From Rhodeus uyekii (lineage: Eukaryota > Chordata > Actinopteri > Cypriniformes > Acheilognathidae), in contig JAWRVZ010000029.1 in assembly GCA_037043235.1 (NCBI GenBank), positions 135,001 through 199,000 of the forward strand: a stretch of DNA of 64,000 nt, written 5' to 3'. Positions within the stretch are counted from its first letter, which is position 1, and every line of letters starts with the position of its first letter. This document shows, one piece after another, positions 47,583-60,530 of the stretch. Below the pieces are notes generated by a model that worked only from the letters and a program-made list of their open reading frames with translations, was not told the origin of the DNA and did not search any database. Position numbers and translations under genes: made by a program.

Positions 47583-48104
47583 AGGGCCAGTCACACAGCG
47601 AAAACGCATGAATCACCCACGAATTACGCACAGATTTGGTCCATCAGTGATTGTAAGTGGATGTGCGTCGAAGGCGGTTTGTGCGTGATTTTGAGTTTTG
47701 AATGGTTCAAAATTTTTCCAACGCACATGAGTCGCCGTGCGTAGTTTATGCGTGACTATGCGTTGAGTATGCATGACTATGTGCGGGACACGCGTCGGCC
47801 GTCAGTGCTTATGCGTCGGAACTGGTTCGAAACCGCGCACGTCCCCGTCCGTCCACTGACACCCCACCTTCATATCACGCATGAACCGCGCACGTATCAC
47901 GTTCATTCCACTGACATTCACTGACAATGTGGATTCTGAAAGTGCTTGTTCGTTGTTTGGACTCGTTCCGTCAGTGATTCATGTGTCGGGCGTGCTTCGA
48001 ATGTTCGTGGAATACTTTGGTCAATTTCTCGACAAGCACGCACAAACCCAATCTGTGCGTGATTTGTGAGTGATTCGTGCATGATCGGCTGTGTGACTGG
48101 CCCT
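47583..48104. mobile_element. Harbinger-type MITE (TTA target site)
   Basis: Ends AGGGCCAGTCACACAGC and, reverse-complemented from the right, AGGGCCAGTCACACAGC are identical over 17 bp. TTA stands on each side (47580-47582 and 48105-48107). TIRs starting GGGC with a 3-bp TWA duplication are typical of PIF/Harbinger elements. The interior is full of repeated GCGTGA/TCACGC-type words, so both strands are open by chance. No transposase is encoded. Confidence 0.85.
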
Positions 48105-48107
48105 TTA

Positions 48108-49482
48108 GATCTTTTTGAGAGACTTTTCCACATTCCCTATACAATCCATAGTAAATACATAATTGAGTCAGATGACTTCCCAACGCTCGATCTGAGAGTC
48201 AGATTGAAACAGGCCTCCAGAGAAAGAAAGTTTATCGACTGCATTTAAGGTAAACACACATGCAGATAGAACAGAGAGCATACTCCATTTATGCATGCAG
48301 TCACTCTGCTCTTAATGAATGATTTTGTAGTGAAAGTCTCACTGGGAATTCTGCCTTAAAGTAAGTAGAAGCTCATTGAGCTCACAGCTGGCTAAAACAC
48401 ACCCCTCCACAGTCTGTTTCTGCTTCAACAAGCTTCCAAAATACAACTTGGAGGAGAATGACGACAAACAACGCCTACAAATCAAGTGACAGGAATAGAG
48501 CTTTACCTACGTATCTTTTAAAAGTTGTTATCAATTCACACCTACTAAAGTTTGAGACGCATAGATTTTGACTCTTTCTAAATATGGACCAGTACATGCT
48601 GGTACGCTCATGGTAAGTTATACAGTAAGCGTATCTTTGTCATTACTTGGCACCCCAGGAGACAAATTCTGCCCTCTCAGCAGACCTAGAAAACTTACTG
48701 TACCTTTTAGACCACGCTCTCAACAGATCTGTGGCTGTGTCAGCAACATAGCCACACGCAAGTCTTTAATCAGCTGCACACAGTGGATCTGTCATGCAAT
48801 ATGTTCAAGCAGAATGATATGAATGCCAATGGTTCAACTAAAAAGTCATTGCATTGCAACATGCAAGTTAATGTGGGGTAACTTCATACTATTTTGCAGT
48901 TGCAATGATATTTAAAAGGGAAAGCAAGATCTATCATGTCATTTGATCACTTTGGCCAGCTTGTACATTCCACCACATACTGTATGAATTTTTAAAGGCT
49001 TAAACCATAGATCCTGAGTGGTCTTATTTGGGTCACTGTGCAAACAAGCAAACAAGCAAAACTGAAGCAGTAGTGGATTGTGGGGCCTCTTGGGAAGGTG
49101 CTAAGAGGGGAATATGTTGCTCTTGGGCCTGATGGCTTCAGACTGTGCACTAGTGAGATGAATAATGTGTGTGTCTGATGGGACTGGGCGGCCATCCCTC
49201 GACAGACCTACAGCACTGGAGTGGAGAAATAGAACAGCCTCCATCCATGTCTACAAAACACACACTTACTATATTGAACTCACTGCTGAGAAAGGAATAT
49301 TACCAGAATATCACGTTGCCAACTGTATCAAATTATTGAGCAAGATATACACAAATAGCACACTTGGAAAAACAAATTGTGAGTAACAAAAAAACAATAG
49401 AATCATTTTATTGCACATGCACAATATTGAATAGAATTTATTTTAATAAAACACTTCATGATAATAATCAATAAATAATGTA
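48108..49482. other. Non-coding, no gene seen
   Basis: Unique sequence. Short open frames have no domain content. Confidence 0.55.
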
Positions 49483-49966
49483 CAGTGGAACCCACTTATC
49501 TCGACCTCGGTTAACTCGCCAACAATATTATGTTGACGTTTTTGAAGTGGAACCGCCAAATTCCCTCATTAGCATTTTCTTATCGTTTATGTCGATTCTT
49601 TTATGTCGCCAACCCTAATATCTCGAGCACAAAAGAGGGACAAAGTCGCCACTTCACATCAATTATCTCGATCCCCGTGACTAATGATAGTACCGAGTTC
49701 ACTGCGCATGCGCTGAGTTTGCGTTGCACGGGCATCACGGTCCGTATAGTCGCTCACATAAAGTAGCCGTTACAATCTCTGCTGTTAGTTGGTGCACATA
49801 TGCCTTTTGTTGTTAGCAAACATATACAGTGCATGTCCATTTTTTTATAGCATGCCAATCGCTTCATTAAACAAATCGCCATATTGGCTGTTGGTCATCT
49901 CAAACCTCGGTTATCTCTACGCTTTTTTGCAACCCTCGAGGCCGTCGAGATAACCGGGTTTCACTG
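49483..49966. mobile_element. Pogo-like MITE, copy E (TA target site)
   Basis: The left end CAGTGGAACCCACTTATCTC and the right end (complement CAGTGAAACCCGGTTATCTC) form the inverted repeat, with TA on each side. ATCTCGA and CTCGGTTA words recur in both subterminal regions. There is no transposase. It sits 300 bp upstream of the rai1 coding exon, in the preceding intron. Confidence 0.87.
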
Positions 49967-50280
49967 TATTTGAGAAAATGTATTATAATAATGTAGAAAC
50001 CATCAAAATATGGAAAAGATAAGCTCAGATTCCTAGATTGAATTTAATACAAAGATTGATTGCAGCTGCAGTAAAGGGAGAGTAAAAATGTATAGTGCTT
50101 ATTGAGAGATACAGTATATAATTTAATTTTATGAATGACGTGTACATTCTAATATGATTTGTTTTAGGACAAATCCAGCAATGAATTCAAATGAAATGAA
50201 TAACAGAAAGTTCACTGATAAGAAAATGAATCCACTAAGCATAGCTTCTCTCTTTCTATTTTCTCTCTCTCTTTCCAAAG
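49967..50280 (+). other. End of the intron before the rai1 coding exon
   Basis: The last 40 bases are a long polypyrimidine tract ending TTTCCAAAG at 50280, a good splice acceptor. Nothing else is seen. Confidence 0.8.
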
Positions 50281-53200
50281 AGCCCCCTAGCCGGAGTCAT
50301 GCAGTCCTTCAGAGAGCGGAGTGGTTTCCATGGCAACCAGCACTGCTACCAGCAGGAACCCCAAGAATTATCACGCCTTGAGAGTTATAGACATCATCAC
50401 AGCCAGTCCAGACAGGGCTATGAGCCACACTCTCTAGCTGCTGCAGGGATGTCAACAGCGGGAGCAGGTTCTAAGGACTGTTATGGACAGCAGACCTATC
50501 CCATCTACACCAGCACCAGTGCTGCTCAGACTAAAAAACCTTATAGAGGAGCCAAAACTCCAAACCAGCACCTGCAGGCTGGCTACAACAATCACATGGG
50601 CCCTGGATACACAGCCCAGTATATTAGTGAAGGTCACTTGCAGCAAAAATGGGATGAGTCAGCTCAGATGACCCAATTTGAACAGGACATGGTGGGACGG
50701 TTGGAGTCTGGGGTCAGTGGGTCATCCCAGTACCTAGAGCAGAACATGTTAGCTATCTCTCAAAGTCAGTGTCATATCCCCTCCCAGTCCTCTGCCACAA
50801 CCTATACAAGCTCCCATCAACAAGGCCTCCCACCCAATCCAGCACCATCTCCTTTAATATATCCACAGGGCCACCTCCATTTCCCTCAGCACTCGCAGCC
50901 CTCTTCTTCATCTTCGTCAACTTACATGGAGAAATGTAACACCATGTCACATGGCTACAAAGGCTATGGTATACCAACGAATGCACAGTATGCAAGACAA
51001 CTCAGCAATCACGGTAGTCTAAAGCAGAGTGGATACAGGCCTCAGAATAATTATGGTTATCAACAAACTCCCTCAAGATCTGGATTTGAACAAGGCTCCC
51101 TGCAAGGCATGTCTAGTACACAGGAGAACCTTCAGAAATTCCAACACTACAGTCAGCCCCAGCAAAACTACTGCATAACAGATATTTCTGTAAGGTCACC
51201 AGAACAATACTATCAGACCTGCAGTCCAAGCTCCAGTCATTCACCTGCAAGATCCGTGGGAAGATCTCCCTCATATAACTCTACACCATCCCCCTTAATG
51301 CCAAATCCTGACTCATTCCAATATGGCCAACCTCCCATCAACCCTGGAGCTTCCTCATCCGCAAGTTTGCAAGACCAAAATATGCTGATGCCCCCTAATA
51401 CTCATTCATCTCCCAGTGTGAACCCCCAGTCCCAAAGCTATTCTGGCTCCATGAAAGAACGATTCTCAGAAAAGCTCCTGTCCAACCCCAGTTTGTGGAG
51501 CCTCAATGCCCTGACATCTCAGGTTGAAAACATCTCCAACAATGTTCAACAGCTGCTCCTGTCAGAGGCCCTTATGGCTAACAAAAAGACCAGCAAGCGA
51601 AATCATCCAAAAAAGGGAGAAGACTATAGAGGTCATTTAAAGGGTATGGAGGAGTCACCTTGCTCTGATAACCAACATGGTCCTCCTCCATCTGATGCTT
51701 ATAGTATTCCCAGGTCCATGACAGCAGAACTACAAGAGGGAGGATACTCTAGCAGCACTGAGGACCAGATGGACAGGAGCTATTACTATTTTGGTCAGGA
51801 AAAAGGTCAAGCACACACCCAAACACACCCACGTCTAAGCCTTGATGCAACATCCACTTGTTCCTTAAACTCAGCTGACGATGTATCCGTTAGGTCAGGT
51901 GACTCAGTTAGAAGTATCCAGAGTGTAGCCTCTGAAGATAATCTCAACTGTGACCCCAGAGTACAGAGAGTATTGACTGGAGAGGAGCCCAACAGCTCTC
52001 TCCGTTGCATTAGAGATGAGAGGTCTCCCATCAGTGTAACAGCTCCAAGTCCTATGAAACAAGAGAGCAATTCACCACCGGACATAAAGTGTTCAGAGAG
52101 TACTCTAAAGGAGAACTTTGAGGAGTCAGCATGGACTGAGAGGATGGCTGATGAAGACGAAATTGGACAAAGAAAGCTATCTGAAGACCATGACTGCAAA
52201 GGAGAGGTCACTGAAAAGCAAGAGAAGTGGTTGGAAGATGAGAAAAGTCCTTCATTTTTTCATAAAATAAATAAAACCGCATTAGAGGAAGGTTACTCAT
52301 ATGAAACAGAAGCAAATATCTACCAAGGTCTGCAAAGCAAGTATAATTTAGATAAAGGAAACTCAGAAGAGATGGACTGTTTTTCTGAACTTAATCACAA
52401 ATGTAATGAAGGCACAGAAATAAAGTCAGAACATTTTGAATCAGAGCCACTGACAAATGATGAAATACTTGTGAAAACATCACCTGGGAATTCAGGCACT
52501 GATACGTATTTGCCAGAGAAAGAACATTCAAAGAGTGAGAATTCAGTAGATAGCCTTACATGCATTGAGGGACAAGTGGACACCCTTGAGGAGCAGCCGT
52601 CTGTCCTCTCCCATAATGCCATTGAGGTGAGAGACGCAAAGGAGAATCTGACAACCTCAGAGGAGGTCATTAATAATAGAGCAAGTACATTTGAGGAGAC
52701 GGGAAACATGCCCCAAGTCAACACAGAACCAGCAGAAAGCTTTACCCAGGATGCACCACACAGAGGCAGCGAAAGGAGGTCAGCCATATGTGACATTGCA
52801 CCTCAGCCTCACACTGCCAAGAGTGGCTTCTCAGCTCTCAATGAGAAAACAACACCTTTGGCTCAGGCAAGGGATCATCACATCGATCGTAGTGATGCAA
52901 AGGTTCTGGAGCCTGACTCTCCTCAGTTGCCAGGCAAGTCAATACTGCACTCTGCACCATCTTGGGCTGACACCCCACCCTCTCCCAAGAAAGGGGATGA
53001 GGATATGGAACCAGGGATAAGTTGTCCCAGTGCGGTGACTCCCTCAGCCAAACCAGAGCCTTTGGCCCCATCTGCACATACGAGAATGTTCGGAAAGAAA
53101 CATGCCCGGGGCAGGAGGAGACAAATTCATTCAAGTGTAGGAATCAGAAGGCAGATAAGTGTAGAAGGAGACGGTGTTCCACCTTCTGCCCAAAATCCCA

Positions 53201-55992
53201 GTATGCCCTGCAGCAAAAGCGCCCTTATTCCTGATCAGATGGAAACTGCCCACCAGAATATTAGCAGTCAAACACAGAAACTTGTGACAGAGAGTTTACC
53301 ATCGCGCATGTGCACTCGCTCCTACGGTTCACAGGGTAGCCTAAAGGTCTGCCCTCAAGAGAGAAGGAAACCAGGTTCAAAACCTGGTCCAAAACCAGGT
53401 TCAAAACTTGGTGTGAAGCCAGGTCCAAAACCAGGTCCAAAGGCTGGCCCAAAATCAAATACAAAACCTGGTCCAAAGCCTAGTCCAAAATCTATTTCAA
53501 AACCAGGTCCTAAACCTGAAGTTATGTCTAATGTAAAACCTGATCTCAAACAAAGTTTTAAATGCACAGGGTCCACAGAAAATGCTAAATCTGGCCCAAA
53601 ACCCGGAGTAAAGCCAGGTCCTAAACCTGGTTCTAAACAAGGCTCAAAGCCGGGGGCTTTACAAGGCTTAATACTGGTTTCAAAGCAAAGTCAAACCACC
53701 ACAGAGTCAAAGCCAATTGAGGGGTCAGTACCTAAAGGCCCAGGTCGACCAAGAGGTATCACCTCTAAGATAAAATCAATAAAACGAGATGAAAATATTC
53801 AGATTACAAAAGACCATACCAAGGAAACACATGAACTTATTTTGCAAGATGTGAGCACAACGTTAACTATGGATACACTTGTTGGTGTGGTAGACACCAC
53901 TAAGGATGAAACTATGGGTTCCGCTTTTGAGTCTACTCTAGAAAGCAGTGGTGTAAAGTCTTTAGCAAGAGATCAAAAGTCCATGGTTCTTAGATCACGA
54001 AAACAAACAAAAGACAAGTTAACTGAAAATAAAGAGAGTGATAAATCAACTGAGACAGCTCAAGTAATGCTCCTACACTCACAAATACAGAATGTTACTG
54101 TGGACCAGTCATGTAAGAACGAATCTTCAAATCTTGAAATACTTAAGCAAAAAGACCTCTCTACAGATTCACTCCAACAACCGAATGAAGAGATATTTTC
54201 CATCAAAAGAAAATACAGTTTACCATCATCAGACACCAAAAAGAGGAAGAAAGGTGTGCAAGAGTGTCAGGTGAAGACACAGGAGCCACCTTTAGATACA
54301 GTCACAGGAGTCTGCATTGCAAAGGGAAAGCGAAAGAGAGGGCAACATTTGCAAGCAGAATCTGTAAGCACCACTGTAACCGCTGATAACCCTCCCACTG
54401 ACGACATAAGTGACATGCCTTATGTACCTCCTCAGTGTCCCACTAAAACTAAATATTTGCCCCCTCGGAAAGGCAGAGGACTTAAATATGAGGCAATGGT
54501 TCAGAAAATCACATCCCCAGGGTCCAAGAAACAACCACTAAATATTCAACCAGATTTTGTGCTAGACGAATCAACATCAAAACCAATGTCACAGGTACCA
54601 GAGCCGAAGGAGACAATGAACGCCCCTGAGATGACTCACACGGAGGGCGAAAGCACAATAAGTACACAAGAGACACAAAACACAGGAATTCAAACTCCTA
54701 GAAAGAAGAGGAGAAAGTGGGCCACCGTAGAGTGCAGCGATGCACCAGATGTAGCTCTGGAGGCCGGGAGCCTAGTTATCAACACACCAAGACTAGCCAA
54801 ACAGAGAGCAATTAAAAACAACCACGAGATGCATCTGAAGCAACGAAAGAGGAGAAGAAAAGGCACTGAACCACAAGAAAGCATCCCCATTGTGGAGCAA
54901 CAGGAGCCTAACCAGACTGATATATTACCCCCACCTCCACCCTCTTTCTCTTTACCAGAAACAGGTAAACAGACACAGTATGGAGAGCCACCAACAGAAT
55001 TATGCTTACCACTAATAAAACCCAAACGAGGCAGACGGCCATCACTCAAAAAGAAACAGGAGGAACTCTCATGTCAAAGAGTAGATGACAAAGTAAAGGA
55101 GAGAAAAAAGGCTGGCCCCAAAAAAAAGGTTCTGAATGTCCTCAAAGTTGTAGTGAAGAGACCTAGGATCAAGACAAAATTAAGGAATGATCTTTCCCCA
55201 ACAGTGAAGGGGACATTATCAGACTTGCATCCAGCACTAGGAGATGGCAAATGTTCTTTCAGACCATATGTACACATTGACAGCTCTTTGGAGCGAGCAT
55301 CTCTTTGTACCATCATCAACAGGCCCGAGGAAGAGCAGATGCTCAGCCAGTCAAGAAAAAAGAGTGCAGCTAAAATGAAAAATATAGACACAGTTACCAA
55401 GGAAGTATCAAACTCCTCAGTAATGCTCCAGGGGCCTTTAGTTAACAAAAGCCTAATTGAAAGGTGTCTAACGTGCTGCCTATGTGGAAAGCCAGCAAAT
55501 TACAGAGAGCTTGGAGACTTGTGCGGCCCCTATTATCCTGAGGACTGCATACCACGAAAAATGCTGTCTTCAACACACAGGAATGATTTCAGGCAAAGCA
55601 GCAACTGTACAAAAGAGACAGAGGTCAGCTGCATCCCAGAGCAGATCAACTCACAAAGTGCATGTGCAAAGGACACCTCTCAAGACAGTGCAAACGAAGG
55701 ACATAGCGGGCATCCCAGGAGGGGGAAAAGGGCATCTAGAGAACCATTAAGAACCCGCCCCACCTTGCGGATGAGATTCAAAAGACTGCTTCAGTTGCAG
55801 AACAGACTTAGTGGAGGATCTCCCGCTGCTTGTGAGGAGGGCAGTGGAACAGCTCTGCAGAGACTGCAGATGGAGGCTGAGGCGAAAGAGCACTGGGCTC
55901 ACGAAGCTTGTGCTGTCTGGACCACAGGCATAGTCCTGGTAGCAGGCAAACTCTTTGGGCTGAAGGAGGCTGTTCAGAAAGCTGCAAATGCA
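50281..55992 (+). CDS. rai1: RAI1 nuclear chromatin protein, main coding exon
   Basis: Coding begins at 50299, 18 bases after the splice acceptor. The start MQSFRER plus a GFHG...YQQE context equals the RAI1/TCF20 N-terminus. This exon gives residues 1-1898. Visible landmarks: SPSSSHSPARSVGRSPSY (about 310-327) and ALTSQVENISN (about 404-414), both RAI1-diagnostic; a Lys-Pro-Gly repeat (about 1023-1125); an AT-hook-like GPGRPRG (about 1147-1153); LPPRKGRGLK (1387-1396); basic nuclear-localisation-like PRKKRRK (1467-1473) and KQRKRRRKG (1514-1522); the extended PHD start CCLC (1726-1729), GDLCGPYYPEDC; and HEACAVW with VAGKLFGL after 1865. The exon ends at GCA|GTAAGT in phase 0; in-frame codons beyond are intronic. 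RAI1 is a dosage-sensitive nuclear chromatin regulator in mammals; the fish role is inferred by homology. Confidence 0.97.
53366..53670 (+). repeat. Coding minisatellite for Lys-Pro-Gly repeats in rai1
   Basis: Roughly 12-bp units of the AAACCTGGTCCA type encode KPGP and KPGS steps, about residues 1023-1125, partly diverged in the middle (KPSPKSISKPGP, KPEVMSNVKPD). The DNA alternates AAACCAGGT and AAACCTGGT, giving local palindromes. The repeat is in frame and uninterrupted by stops. I do not recall a comparable tract in mammalian RAI1. Confidence 0.9.
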
Positions 55993-56252
55993 GTAAGTTT
56001 TTCATTTCTATTAAACACCCTACATTAAATTCCTGTACTGTTAAAAAGAGAGACAAGCGCACATCTCAGAACATGTTTGGAATGACCATGACTTAACTGA
56101 AAACAAAATCAACTGTAATATCGTGACTGACAAAATACTTTTTTTCACACAATTTGGTTAAACATTTCTTTCTGGGATGTACTTTCTAGCACTCAACTGT
56201 ATGAAGTGTACTATTCTCATAAATTGGTAAACACTAAACAGTAAGTCATATA

Positions 56253-57428
<1,176 letters not shown>

Positions 57429-57638
57429 TATTAATATTCCACTCCAAACAGTTTAAAAGAAAATTGATATGATTAATACTCAAGAAGAACCAAATAATAA
57501 TGATACTAATAAGTCTAGTAGGTATAGAATTATATTTGTTATACTATATTATCTGCAACTTGCGGTGGTTCAGGGGGCTGTGAAGGAAAGAGTCGATATT
57601 TTAGAGAGAAGCTCCTCAGGCTTTCTGTCTCATCACAG

Positions 57639-57732
57639 AAATGCTCCAGGTGCCAAGGTGAAGGAGCTTCCATCTGCTGCAGCTGGAAGAGCTGCACTCA
57701 GAGGTACCATTATGTCTGCGCCAAAGAGATGG
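57639..57732 (+). CDS. rai1: rai1 exon encoding the middle of the extended PHD finger
   Basis: This 94-bp exon has an acceptor (CATCACAG) and a donor (GATGG|GTAAGA). Read in phase 0 after residue 1898 it encodes KCSRCQGEGASICCS and then WKSCTQRYHYVCAKEM, residues 1899-1929, plus one base of the next codon. The zinc-ligand pattern (C1900, C1903, C1911/C1912, C1917, H1922, C1925) corresponds to CSSCQ...GCC...C...YHYPCA in RAI1. The longer open frame seen here in another reading frame is a shadow. The exon is too short to be found by length alone; both splice phases fit. Confidence 0.93.
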
Positions 57733-58398
57733 GTAAGAGTTGTGACATTTTGAAGTGTACTATTTGCATGTCTACAATATTTACCGTCCATCCAATGATT
57801 CCACCCTCCACTCCACATGAAGCTCTGTCTAGAAACCAAACAAGGTTCGCAGGCATATATAATTACTAACCCTATTAGCCGTACAAATCATACTTTAAAC
57901 TGTCAACTGCACTTTTTGTTTTTCTATGATGTTTAGCTGTAGATAAATCTTACAGACTTTAAAACCACTTTACTTAATTAACCTATTTCAATTTAGGCTA
58001 GCATTATGATATCTAGCCCACCTACTATAATTCTTATGACTATTTGTTTCTTGGAAACACGCATTATAGCTTCCTGGGAACTGGCTTCACTGAAAATACC
58101 CTGTGTACGCTAACTCCCAGAAGTTGCATGGAATTGGAACTGGCAGTTATCGTGAGCTCTGGACAATATGCACCAGATGGTCCGTGAATGCTCCATGGCA
58201 TGTCATCCAACACTGAGAGTAGATTCCCTCCATCATGCATTGCTCTCTGCCAACAGAAATTGCCATCATAGAAATTGGTGGTTACACCACTGGAGATGGG
58301 TCAAGTCTGAAACAAAAGGGCAAGCTGACCTTGCTTTGGATTTTCTATGGCATTTTCTAATTTATACCTTCGATTCTTCCCTCTCTTTTCTTTTACAG
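57733..58398 (+). other. rai1 intron
   Basis: 666-bp phase-1 intron, from GTAAGA to a long polypyrimidine tract ending TTTTACAG. No transposon was recognised in it. Confidence 0.88.
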
Positions 58399-58448
58399 GC
58401 TGCACGTTTCAAGAAGAGACCTTCTCTATTAGGTGTCCAAAACACCAG
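58399..58448 (+). CDS. rai1: rai1 exon encoding the end of the PHD finger
   Basis: This 50-bp exon completes the split glycine codon and then encodes CTFQEETFSIRCPKHQ, residues 1931-1946. It matches the RAI1 C-terminus pattern CxFxEExFSxxCPKH, including the last zinc ligands C1942 and H1945. It is followed by GTAAGC in phase 0, so at least one more exon with the stop codon is expected. Reading straight through would add 13 residues before a stop; the strong donor makes this less likely. Confidence 0.92.
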
Positions 58449-59090
58449 GTAAGCAAGCGAATTGGTTTTGCACACAGCGAAGGACATCTCTGATGTAAAA
58501 GACACCTCCATTGTACCTTGAACTTCGGTGTCCTTGTAACATTCTACCACCTCCAAAACAACAGCCAGGAGTGAAACCAGACAGCAGAGCACAGTTCCTC
58601 ATCAGCACCATCTCTCAGGGCAACAGATGAGCTCTGAGCATATCTCACCCTTATCTGTCTGGTATTGACTGTGCAGCTCTCTACTGACAGCAGAAGTTAG
58701 TGAAGGGATGTTAATTAGACATTCAAGGCTTTCGCGGTCTCCTTGTTTCCCTTTAGGAGCCACAAACTTTAAAGAGAAGAAAAAGGCGGCATTTAGAAGT
58801 GCTGCTTAGTGATTACTGGATGGGGAACTTACACATTTTTCACTCAAGGTCTTGGCTCTTGCATGAAGCAGAAAGCCATCCAAAAAACAAAACAAAAAAG
58901 TGTCATTGCTCAGACTGATTTTCCAAATTCCTAAACCTAAAAATGAAATTTCTGCATTGTTTATCATGTAAGTATGCATCAATGTCATTCCAAAGCTGCA
59001 TTTATACTTGAACTTCGCAAAGTATTTTCACAAAGATTCATTTTGACCACAGCTGATAATCACAAAAAAAGCCGAAAGACAATAAAGACT
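58449..59090 (+). other. Probable last rai1 intron, terminal exon and 3' UTR
   Basis: Two acceptors could supply the final codons in the required phase 0. CATCTCTCAG at 58618 would give GNR then stop, a tail as short as that of mammalian RAI1. TTCCCTTTAG at 58755 would give a ~58-residue basic tail starting EPQTLKRRKR. An AATAAA lies at 59081-59086. The choice between them is open. Confidence 0.45.
59081..59086 (+). terminator. Possible polyadenylation signal
   Basis: A canonical AATAAA hexamer about 630 bp after the last confirmed rai1 coding exon. Such hexamers are frequent by chance in AT-rich DNA. Confidence 0.3.
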
Positions 59091-59378
59091 CATGCACTAC
59101 ATTCAGAGTCATTAAGTATTGTGTTTGTACAAAAAAAACAAGAGGGAAGCGATAATATCAATCCAGTGCCGTTTTGGTGCAATCGTAGATGAGATTTGAT
59201 AGTTTTGGAAGAGGAGACTATTCAATCTGGTCCTCACGCAAAGGTATAATGTGATTTCAAAAATCTTTTTTTGCGCACAAATCTCAATAACACTCCCCAT
59301 CTCAACGATCCAGACCACTCATTTTTGTAAAAGAAACAATATATCAAGTTACACACCAAAGTTTAATACTTAAGAGTT
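59091..59378. other. Downstream spacer
   Basis: Unique sequence. No feature is supported. Confidence 0.5.
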
Positions 59379-59386
59379 AATATTGG

Positions 59387-59602
59387 CCTGGTTTCACAGA
59401 CTGGGCTTAGATCAAGCCAGGATTAGGCCTTAGTTCAATTAGGACACTTAAGTAGCTTTTGCAAATGTGCCTTAGAAAAAAAATATTATTGGTAATAATA
59501 TTATCTTGAGAATAAACCATATTTTAAGATATGTCAGTGCAAGTTGCTTTTAAAACATGCATTAGGTTAGACTAGGTTAAACCTTGTTTGTGGAACCAGA
59601 CA
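59387..59602. mobile_element. MITE with CCTGGTTTCACAGAC ends (hAT-like)
   Basis: The left end CCTGGTTTCACAGAC faces GTTTGTGGAACCAG at the right. The 8-bp sequence AATATTGG occurs directly on both sides (59379-59386 and 59603-59610), suggesting a hAT-type insertion. The ends are slightly offset, so the exact termini may differ by a few bases. Non-coding. The type is common in fish. Confidence 0.78.
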
Positions 59603-60530
59603 AATATTGGTAACGCTCACCTTTGCCCAGCAATTATACTGTTGCATTTACTTGTGCATTCGCCACCTACAGGCAATCTGTGAACTACACCTGAGGTAGC
59701 TCAGGGAGAGAGAGAAAGGAAACAAGACAGACTGCACAAGAAAGACTGAGAAAATGGGCATGGCAGAAAGAGAGAAAGAGAAATTGTATTCAGCAGTAGA
59801 ACAGCTTCTTGTTGCAGACCGTGTGGCAAAACCTGGATGGAGATCAAAACACCCCACCCTTTTCTCTCCATCTACACCCCTCCCTTCCTCTTTCACCCTC
59901 CCACGACAAAGGAAGAGGAGAACAGAATGAGAGAGAAATAGACAGACAAACAGAGCAGAGGAAAAAGTTCAGAACAAGCAGAGCACACATCAGCAGGGGG
60001 ATCTAAGGGCTTTGGGTCTCTGGGATGCCAATTTGCCGCTTTAATGAAAGCGAGCGGCAGAGATACCACCCCCGTCCAGGTCTCCTAGGAAATCTCCTCC
60101 TCCTCTTCATCTTCCTCTTCTTCTCTGTGCTCACATGCACTCAATGGAGAGCTTTCTTTTGGGTTCACGTGGCTTGAGAACATGACAACAGCAATGCAGC
60201 ACAGGCAGAGCTTTAAGGGTTAGGGGGCAGCGCGGCAGGCAGGGCAAGAGAAGGCTGCTGTTTTATCCCCGGTTCTTGCATAGGAAAAACTCAATTTGCT
60301 TTTCCACAAGGAAATACCAGTTCTAATAGTTTTGGGGAAATTTAAGGTCTGCATCAGAGCCGTTTTGCCATTGTTACTAACACTCAGCAGAATCGGCACG
60401 CATCTTGTATTAATTTGGGTGCTCAAAAAATCAAAAAGTCTCTGTGCTAGGTGATGAAAAACGGTTAAATATTATTAAAAACAGAGTCATGCAGACATTC
60501 CATTAATGTAAGTCAATAAGAGAGTGTCTT
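59603..60530. other. Non-coding, no gene seen
   Basis: Unique sequence with purine-rich patches (59700-59790, 59910-59980) and TCCTCCTCTTCATC-type pyrimidine DNA near 60095. No exon is supported. Confidence 0.55.

Noticed and set aside
47881..48183. Overlapping frames within 47.9-48.2 kb
   Set aside because: They fall inside or across the Harbinger-type MITE and result from its repeated TCACGC/GCGTGA words.
51807..55448. Minus-strand open frames of 119-134 codons inside rai1
   Set aside because: They overlap a well-supported coding exon on the opposite strand and have no independent features.
55993..56028. Last 11 residues (from VSFSF) of the long rai1 open frame
   Set aside because: They follow a strong GTAAGT donor, break the PHD finger and are replaced by the exon at 57639 that supplies the expected ligands.
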